Source: an uncultured Clostridia bacterium (GTDB lineage Bacteria; Bacillota; Clostridia; Christensenellales; CAG-138). Taken from it: a stretch of DNA of 10,744 nucleotides. Below the pieces are notes generated by a model that saw nothing but the letters and a program-made list of their open reading frames with translations, had not been told where the DNA came from and ran no database searches. Below are positions 5,476 through 10,744 of this stretch, in pieces. The translations under genes and the position numbers were made by a program. The stretch's first letter is position 1. Every line of letters begins with the position of its first letter. Location of the stretch: NCBI GenBank assembly GCA_937894955.1, contig CALAXO010000086.1, positions 1 through 10,744 on the forward strand, given 5' to 3'.

Positions 5476-7728
5476 TCACTTATTGTCATCAGAAGCAACG
5501 AACTTGCCGAGAAGAGATGCAAGAGAAGTCGTTGCGGACTCAACGGGAGGAAGCTCGTAATCGGGTTCCTCGCGGCGGCGGCGTTCTGCACGACGCTCAT
5601 CGCGCTCACGACGACGCTCCTCACGTGCTGCTGCCTGCTCACGGCGGGTCTGCTCTTCCTGCTGACGCTTTTCGTTGCGCTCTGCACGCTCACGCTCACG
5701 CTGTTCGCGCTCTTCGGCCATGATGCGCTCTGCTTCCTCGGGATTCTCTTCGATGAGAGCTTCCCTGCGGCTGAGGCTGATGCGGCGCTTTGAAGTGTCA
5801 ACTTCGACTACCTTGCAGCGCACACGGTCACCGACCGCGAGTTCATCCTCTACCTTTGCAACGCGCTTGATGCCAACCTGGGAAATGTGGATGAGACCGT
5901 CGATCGTGGGTTCAAGCGATACGAATGCGCCGAACGGAACAATGCGAACGACCTTGCCCTCAACGAATGAACCGATGGGGTATCTTTCGTCTGCGGTTGC
6001 CCAGGGCTTGGGCTGAAGCTCTTTGTAGCCGAGGGAAATCTTTCTGTTTTCCTTATCGACTTCGCGAATGACAACTTCGATCTTCTGGTTTACGGTGAAG
6101 AGCTCTGCGGGGGACTTGATTCTGCCCCAAGCGCACTGCGTAACATGCAGCAGACCGTCAACGCCGCCGATGTCAACAAACACACCGAAATCAACGATCC
6201 TGCGAACCGTGCCCATGACCTTCATGCCGGGAGTGAGGCTGTCCCAGATCGCTTCCTTTGCAGCTTCTTCTTCGGCAAGGAGAACTGCCTTTGCGGAGCC
6301 GATGATGCGCCTGCGCTTTGCGTCAACCTCAAGCACTTTAATCTTCATGGGTTTGCCGATGAATTCTTTAAGATCGGCAACGTATTTTGTGGAAACTTGA
6401 GAAGCGGGAACGAATGCGTTTGCACCGTTGGTGAGGGAAACGATGACGCCGCCCTTGATTGCTTCTTTGCAGGTACCTTCAAGAACCTTTCCTTCGGATT
6501 CGGCGCTGGCGGTGAATTCTTCCCACGCCTTCTGGCTCTCGACGTTTTTACGGGAGAGCAGTACATTGCCTTCGCCGTCATTTACTTTGAGAACTTCAAC
6601 TTCGATGGGGTCGCCCACTTTGTACTGGGATGCGGGATCCAGATCGGGATCGTTGGAGAACTCGGAACGAGGAATATATCCATCGGACTTGTATCCGATG
6701 CTGACACTGATTTCACCGTCAACAATTTGAATGACAGTGCCTGTCAGAACCTGACCGCCGTGAATTCGGACGATGGTCTTGTTGATCGCCTCTTCGTCAA
6801 ATACGGCATTTTCCTCGATGGTTGCTGCGTTTGCAGCTGCGTTTTCGGTTGCGGCTTCGCAATTTACATTAGCCTTATCCTGTTCGCTCATTGTGTTGAT
6901 AACCTCCCTGATAATCGAATCCGGTGTCGATGCACCGGCAACTACGCCTATCATTATATCATTATTTTTAAATATATCAAGAGAAATTTCGCATTTTTTT
7001 GCGGCATTGAGGGTATTTCTGCAATTTTTTTCACAAATTTTTTGGAGCTTTTGGGTATTTGAGCTGTGTTTGTCGCCCAAAACAAGCATAACATCGCATT
7101 CTTTGCTTAATTCCTCCGCCTCCCGCTGCCGTTCAACGGTTGTGCTGCAAATGCTGTTGAACACGCGGATGCGAGGATATTCTCGTTTAATAACGCGCTG
7201 CATTGCAGCAAATGTTTCGGAATCGAACGTTGTTTGAACCACAAGGCTGCCGCTCCTGCCCTCAAGTTTTTGAAGTTCCGCCTCCCCGCGGATAAAGATT
7301 GCCGAATTGCCGCAATGCCCGTCTATGCCGACAGTTTCGGGATGTTCCGGATTACCTACAATAAAAACCTGTTCGCCGCGCTTGTACGCAGCCGAAACGA
7401 TTCTGTGAATGCTCGAAACAAACGGGCATGTTGCATCGATGAAATTGATGCCCCTCGCTTCAAGCTCTTCATAAATCTTTTTCGACACTCCGTGAGAGCG
7501 AATGATAACGTAATCTCCGCATTTTGCTTCGTCAAGTGTCTCTATCGGCGCAATGCCGGCCTTGCGCAGCCGGTTCACAACATCCCGATTGTGTATCAGT
7601 TCGCCAAAGGTGAAAACCTTTGCCGCACCGCCGGATTCAGCAACCTTGTCCGCAGTTTGCTCCGTCAGTTCCACCGCACGGCGCCCTCCGAAGCAAAACC
7701 CTGCATTTTTTGCAAGAATGATTTTCAA
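5476..7728 (-). CDS. ispH-rpsA: Fused HMBPP reductase (IspH)-30S ribosomal protein S1
   Basis: Residues 1 to about 280 are IspH, the 4Fe-4S enzyme that makes IPP and DMAPP in the last step of the MEP isoprenoid pathway. The cluster cysteines are Cys12, Cys101 and Cys194. Active-site His46 (ELIHN), His79 (RSHG), His129/Glu131 (HPE), QTT (165-167), SSN (232-234) and Ser267 are all present. Residues about 328-664 are four S1 RNA-binding repeats (roughly 328-402, 421-488, 509-577, 594-664). An acidic Ala/Glu-rich linker joins the halves. A tail rich in Arg and Glu (665-730) ends in a short hydrophobic motif. The start is TTG with GGAG nine bases upstream. At the junction an in-frame ATG (6891, Met280) follows AGGGAGG by 11 bases, so free S1 protein could also be made. 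This fusion is known in Clostridia. Confidence 0.97.
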   Translation of the reverse strand: MKIILAKNAGFCFGGRRAVELTEQTADKVAESGGAAKVFTFGELIHNRDVVNRLRKAGIAPIETLDEAKCGDYVIIRSHGVSKKIYEELEARGINFIDATCPFVSSIHRIVSAAYKRGEQVFIVGNPEHPETVGIDGHCGNSAIFIRGEAELQKLEGRSGSLVVQTTFDSETFAAMQRVIKREYPRIRVFNSICSTTVERQREAEELSKECDVMLVLGDKHSSNTQKLQKICEKNCRNTLNAAKKCEISLDIFKNNDIMIGVVAGASTPDSIIREVINTMSEQDKANVNCEAATENAAANAATIEENAVFDEEAINKTIVRIHGGQVLTGTVIQIVDGEISVSIGYKSDGYIPRSEFSNDPDLDPASQYKVGDPIEVEVLKVNDGEGNVLLSRKNVESQKAWEEFTASAESEGKVLEGTCKEAIKGGVIVSLTNGANAFVPASQVSTKYVADLKEFIGKPMKIKVLEVDAKRRRIIGSAKAVLLAEEEAAKEAIWDSLTPGMKVMGTVRRIVDFGVFVDIGGVDGLLHVTQCAWGRIKSPAELFTVNQKIEVVIREVDKENRKISLGYKELQPKPWATADERYPIGSFVEGKVVRIVPFGAFVSLEPTIDGLIHISQVGIKRVAKVEDELAVGDRVRCKVVEVDTSKRRISLSRREALIEENPEEAERIMAEEREQRERERAERNEKRQQEEQTRREQAAAREERRRERDERRAERRRREEPDYELPPVESATTSLASLLGKFVASDDNK
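6889..6909 (-). promoter_or_regulatory. Possible internal ribosome-binding site and start codon at the IspH-S1 junction
   Basis: Within the fused gene, AGGGAGG (6909-6903) lies 11 bases before an in-frame ATG (6891-6889). That ATG falls exactly where the IspH fold ends and the linker to the S1 repeats begins. The spacing is slightly long but workable. Initiation here would give a 471-residue standalone S1-like protein. Use of the site is inferred, as the bases also encode part of the conserved end of IspH. Confidence 0.4.
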
Positions 7729-7764
7729 TTTCCGTAATCTCCGATTTCTTTTTTATTTCGGCTT

Positions 7765-8391
7765 TCAATCCCTTGCGGTGCGTTTTCTGCCCTTTGTTTC
7801 GCTCCGCATGAGCAGACTCAGTTTTTCCATTTCGTTCTGCATCCGGTTCGTTATTGCATCATTCAGCATTCGCCTGTCGCAATGCTCGGCAATTTCTCCC
7901 GGAAGAATGACATCGCCGACATACAGAAGAGACCGTCCCGACCTGCTTTTTTTCGGGCTGATATATACCGGAACGATCGGCGCGCCGGATTTTGCGGCAA
8001 TGAACGCCGTGCCCTTTTCAAATTCATCCATGCCGTCAGTTGCCGAACGCCTGCCCTCCGGAAATATTCCGAATGCCTTGCCGTCACGCAGGAGCTTCAG
8101 CGACTGCCGAATGGATTTCATATCCGCTGTTTTTCGATTTACCGGAAAAACGAAGAGTGACTTAAAAAAGACTCGTCCCACAGGGTTGTCGAAAAGCTCT
8201 TTTTTTGCCATAAAATGAATGATCCGCGGTGAACTGACTACCAAAAGCAGCGGATCATACAACGCTCTGTGGTTCGCAACAAAAATAACGCCCCCCTTAA
8301 GCCGCAGGTTTTTCTTATCGCCGAATACTTTCGGTCTGTAAATCAGCCAAAGCAGCCATTTAAAAAATATGTATGCGATTATATAAAGCAT
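7765..8391 (-). CDS. plsC: 1-acyl-sn-glycerol-3-phosphate acyltransferase (PlsC family)
   Basis: This membrane enzyme adds the second acyl chain to lysophosphatidic acid to make phosphatidic acid, the precursor of membrane phospholipids. I place the start at ATG 8391, because CGGAGG ends six bases before it. An in-frame TTG at 8397 touches the ribosome-binding site and is too close. The product has 208 residues. An N-terminal hydrophobic stretch (about 2-18) is followed by the acyltransferase motifs NHRALYDP (His41 and Asp46, catalytic HX4D), the block around FPVNR (82-86), FPEGRR (110-115) and VPVYI (140-144), then a basic C-terminus. Length fits the short PlsC class. It sits between cmk and the ispH-rpsA fusion, a common clostridial order. 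The exact acyl acceptor is inferred from family. Confidence 0.92.
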   Translation of the reverse strand: MLYIIAYIFFKWLLWLIYRPKVFGDKKNLRLKGGVIFVANHRALYDPLLLVVSSPRIIHFMAKKELFDNPVGRVFFKSLFVFPVNRKTADMKSIRQSLKLLRDGKAFGIFPEGRRSATDGMDEFEKGTAFIAAKSGAPIVPVYISPKKSRSGRSLLYVGDVILPGEIAEHCDRRMLNDAITNRMQNEMEKLSLLMRSETKGRKRTARD

Positions 8392-8403
8392 TCTCAACCT
8401 CCG

Positions 8404-8440
8404 AAAAAAAGCTGCTCCGCATTATCCGATATGCGCCAGC
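8404..8440 (-). terminator. Terminator-like hairpin overlapping the cmk stop codon
   Basis: On the minus strand GCTG (8440-8437) pairs with CAGC (8414-8411). After a small internal loop, CGCAT (8435-8431) pairs with ATGCG (8422-8418) around an eight-base loop. Seven Ts (8410-8404) follow directly and run into the plsC ribosome-binding site CGGAGG (8403-8398). It has the form of an intrinsic terminator but sits inside an operon with no visible promoter after it, so it may lower expression of plsC and ispH-rpsA and not stop it. Confidence 0.5.
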
Positions 8441-9126
8441 ACTGCCGCAACCGCACTTTCAACATTCATTTCGCTTGTATCGATAACGACTGCATCATCC
8501 GCCGGGCGAAGCGGCGCGGCCTCACGCGTTGAATCCCTCTCATCCCTGCGTTTTATCTCACAAAGAATATCGTCAAAGTTCCTGCCGTTCAGCTTTCCCG
8601 CCGCCTTATATTCAGTATAGCGGCGCGCTGCGCGAACTTCCGGCTCAGCAGTAACAAAAAACTTATGCGTTGCATCGGGCAAAACATAGGAACATATATC
8701 GCGCCCGTCCATAACGACATTGCGAATCCTTGCAAGCGCACGCTGTAATTCCACAAGTTTTTTGCGAACTTCCGGAATCGTGCTTATAACCGAGGCATAA
8801 TGTGAAACTTCCTCCGTGCGGATGAGCCCGGAAACATCTTCCCCATCCAGAAGAACATGCTGAACACCATCAATGTATTCAATGGAAACATTTGTGCCGT
8901 CGAGCATCGAAACCACGCGCCGCGCATCGGCAGGGTCAATCCCCATGCGCATTGCCTTGAGTCCGACAGCTCTGTACATTGCGCCCGTGTCAACATAAGT
9001 TATTGAAAGCCTTTTTGAAATTTCTTTTGCAATTGTGCTTTTCCCCGCGCCCGCAGGCCCGTCTATCGCAATGCTGATGTTTCCCATCGTCCCCAAATCT
9101 GCAAATTCACTTCGTTCCGCCGTCAT
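8422..9126 (-). CDS. cmk: (d)CMP kinase
   Basis: Cytidylate kinase phosphorylates CMP and dCMP with ATP for nucleotide recycling and synthesis. The 234-residue product has the Walker A loop GPAGAGKST (23-31), VDTGAMYRA (45-53) from the NMP-binding region, MDGRDI (139-144) with its substrate-binding Arg and Asp, the FFVTA strand (156-160) and the lid motif RRDERDSTR (193-201). I chose ATG 9126 because GGAG lies seven to eight bases upstream. It adds about 13 residues before the usual family start, which would be ATG 9087 (221 residues) behind a weaker GGGG. The true start is therefore uncertain. It lies in the operon 52 bases after the flavoprotein gene and 30 bases before plsC. Confidence 0.95.
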   Translation of the reverse strand: MTAERSEFADLGTMGNISIAIDGPAGAGKSTIAKEISKRLSITYVDTGAMYRAVGLKAMRMGIDPADARRVVSMLDGTNVSIEYIDGVQHVLLDGEDVSGLIRTEEVSHYASVISTIPEVRKKLVELQRALARIRNVVMDGRDICSYVLPDATHKFFVTAEPEVRAARRYTEYKAAGKLNGRNFDDILCEIKRRDERDSTREAAPLRPADDAVVIDTSEMNVESAVAAVLAHIG

Positions 9127-9178
9127 ATATTTTCTCCGTTTTCAGTGTTATTAAAGCAATGTTTTGCGTTGGGTATGT

Positions 9179-10546
9179 TTAAAGAGCTTCCGCCGCCGCT
9201 CTGCCCGCCGCGCAGCCCGTTGACCACGCAATTTGGAGATTGAATCCGCCCGTGCAGGCATCAACATCGATAACTTCCCCTGCAAAATACAGCCCGGGCA
9301 CAATTCGCGACTCCATTGTTGATGGATTAATTTCTTTAATCAGCACACCGCCGCGTGTGATTATCGCTTCTTCAACGGGACGTGCCGCGCGCACCGTCAG
9401 CGGCAGGCATTTAAGGGCTCGGACAATTGCCCCCCGCTGCTCACGCGTCAGGTTATCCACCGTGATTTCGGCATCAACACCCGCAACATGCAAAACCGCA
9501 CCGATAAGCCTTTGCGGCAGCAGATCACACATCGCATTCTGCACCTGTCTATGCCGGTATTTTTCAAAATCCCGCAAAACGCGAAGATCAAGCTGCTCTG
9601 CCGTCAACCCGGGCTTAAGGTCGATTTCAAGCAATGCGCCGTTTGGCGAATCTGCAAGGTAGCTGCTTGCGCTGAGCACAAGCGGACCCGAAACACCGAA
9701 ATGAGTGAACAGCATCTCTCCGAGTTCTTCGTAAACGGGCTTGCGCTTTTTTTGTTTCTTCTCGATTTTTGCCGTATTCTCCGCCGCAGAACAGGCATAT
9801 TCGTCGTTTTCGGCATTTCCGGATTCATTTGCGGAATATTTCCCGGGAAATGGCTCGCCGGATTTTGTTTTTTGACTCTTTTCAGGTGCATATGCGCGCA
9901 GAACAACGTTTTTGAGCGAAAGCCCCGCCAAATCGCCCACCCATGCCTCGTTCGCAGCAAGCGGTATGAGCGACGGCTTCGGCGCGGCGACGGTGTGACC
10001 GAGACTCTCTGCAAAACCGTAGCCGTCCCCGGTTGAACCCGTTGAAGGATAGCTTGCACCGCCCGTTGCAATGATTACTTTATTGTAATGTTTTTGCCGT
10101 CCGTTTTCAAAGCAGAGCCAAAACCCTCCGTCCTCCGCCTTCGAAACGCCTGATACCCTTGAATTAAGCACAATGTTCGCTCCGCACCTCACCGCATTGG
10201 TCTGCAATGCGCGAATAACGTCGCTCGACTTGTCACTCTCGGGGAAATATCTTCCGCCGCGCTCAAGTTTTGTGCGAACACCGCAGGAATTTATTAATTC
10301 AATTATATCGTCGTTAAAAAATCCGTCAAATGCGCTGTAAAGGAACCTGCCGTTATGCGGCACGTTCTTCAGAAATGCATCGATATCGGCAGAATTGGTG
10401 ATGTTGCACCTGCCCTTTCCCGTGAGAAAGAGTTTTTTGCCCGTTTTTTCGTTTCTGTCAATAATATCGACACTTGCGCCGCCTTTTGCCGCAAATGCGC
10501 CCGCAATAAGCCCTGCCGCGCCCGCTCCGATAACTCCGATTTTCAT
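9179..10546 (-). CDS. HI0933/BaiN-family FAD-dependent oxidoreductase
   Basis: This is a flavoprotein of the HI0933 family, annotated variously as YhiN, BaiN-like or 'aminoacetone oxidase family'. The physiological substrate of most members is unknown. The N-terminal Rossmann motif GAGAAG (7-12) and the acidic end of strand 2 (about 30) bind FAD. GKGRCNITN (43-51), ATGGASYPSTGSTGDGY (160-176), GEMLFTHFGVSGP (276-288) and the C-terminal FAD motif AGEVIDVDACTGGFNLQ (422-438) are diagnostic. ATG is preceded by GAGGG six bases upstream. At 455 residues it is about 40 longer than the usual 400-415. The excess is a polar, low-complexity insertion at about 221-269. It lies between surE and cmk in a compact operon. 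A role in bile-acid metabolism should not be assumed. Confidence 0.93.
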   Translation of the reverse strand: MKIGVIGAGAAGLIAGAFAAKGGASVDIIDRNEKTGKKLFLTGKGRCNITNSADIDAFLKNVPHNGRFLYSAFDGFFNDDIIELINSCGVRTKLERGGRYFPESDKSSDVIRALQTNAVRCGANIVLNSRVSGVSKAEDGGFWLCFENGRQKHYNKVIIATGGASYPSTGSTGDGYGFAESLGHTVAAPKPSLIPLAANEAWVGDLAGLSLKNVVLRAYAPEKSQKTKSGEPFPGKYSANESGNAENDEYACSAAENTAKIEKKQKKRKPVYEELGEMLFTHFGVSGPLVLSASSYLADSPNGALLEIDLKPGLTAEQLDLRVLRDFEKYRHRQVQNAMCDLLPQRLIGAVLHVAGVDAEITVDNLTREQRGAIVRALKCLPLTVRAARPVEEAIITRGGVLIKEINPSTMESRIVPGLYFAGEVIDVDACTGGFNLQIAWSTGCAAGRAAAEAL

Positions 10547-10612
10547 AATCTGCCCTCTTTATCCCGCACATTAAACCATGGGTTCACTTTCAAATCTGCA
10601 GCAAATTGCCGT

Positions 10613-10744
10613 TCAATAAGTTCTTTCCGCAAATACCGCAATCTGCTCAAGCCGCTCATAATCCGTCATGTCGTACTTAAGCGGAGTCACGGCGATGAAT
10701 CCGTCACGAACGTATTTTTCGTCCGTCGTGTCATGCTCAGCGCA
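10613..10744 (-). CDS. surE: 5'/3'-nucleotidase SurE, C-terminal fragment
   Basis: Only the last 43 codons and a TGA stop are in the window; the 5' part lies beyond the end. The fragment contains YVRDGFIAVTPLKYDMTDYE, which matches the conserved C-terminal end of SurE, where a 'gyVSiTPL..DlT' segment precedes the final helix. SurE is a metal-dependent phosphatase acting on nucleoside monophosphates. The catalytic N-terminal region cannot be checked here. It is probably the upstream gene of the same operon, 66 bases before the flavoprotein. Confidence 0.8.
   Translation of the reverse strand, partial: CAEHDTTDEKYVRDGFIAVTPLKYDMTDYERLEQIAVFAERTY

Noticed and set aside
6145..7062. Plus-strand open frame of 305 codons opposite the IspH-S1 fusion
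   Set aside because: It overlaps conserved coding sequence on the other strand, and the product resembles no known protein.
1..10744. CRISPR arrays, insertion sequences, phage genes, toxin-antitoxin or defence systems
   Set aside because: I saw no regularly spaced repeats, transposase motifs or recognisable defence domains. All coding sequence is accounted for by housekeeping genes on one strand.

Overview
The window reads as a stretch of ordinary core genome from a member of the Bacillota, most likely class Clostridia. The evidence is an IspH-ribosomal protein S1 fusion, which is a well-known clostridial arrangement, the gene order cmk-plsC-ispH/S1, the secG-smpB-ssrA block, strong purine-rich ribosome-binding sites, TTG start codons and extended -10 promoters. 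GC content looks close to half by eye. I cannot name a genus. Every gene lies on the minus strand, so transcription runs from high to low coordinates.

Region 1 (10744 down to about 5300) is a compact operon: the 3' end of surE, an HI0933/BaiN-type flavoprotein, cmk (CMP kinase), plsC (lysophosphatidate acyltransferase) and an ispH-rpsA fusion. Gaps between genes are 30 to 66 bases. A terminator-like hairpin with seven Us sits between cmk and plsC. The operon ends in a heavily folded 3' UTR and a strong intrinsic terminator at 5299-5336.

Region 2 (5163 down to 1422) is a glycolytic unit with its own promoter (TTGAAG-17-TATAAT). It encodes a fused phosphoglycerate kinase-triosephosphate isomerase, followed by the cofactor-independent phosphoglycerate mutase gpmI. 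The 152-base gap before gpmI holds several dyads, including a hairpin directly upstream of the gpmI ribosome-binding site.

Region 3 (1385 down to 27) covers protein export and ribosome rescue. It contains secG with its own promoter, then smpB, then the tmRNA gene ssrA with a strong promoter of its own. The rnr gene usually found between secG and smpB, and the eno gene often found before secG, are both absent here. SmpB and tmRNA work together to free stalled ribosomes. The predicted tag, DESNFVPVAA, ends differently from the common ALAA tail.

I found no defence system, mobile element, CRISPR array or recognisably new multi-gene system. The items most worth a second look are the two gene fusions (one has an internal ribosome-binding site and ATG at its junction), the structured 3' UTR with its 15-base direct repeat, the terminator-like hairpin inside the operon, the low-complexity insertion in the flavoprotein and the unusual tmRNA tag tail.
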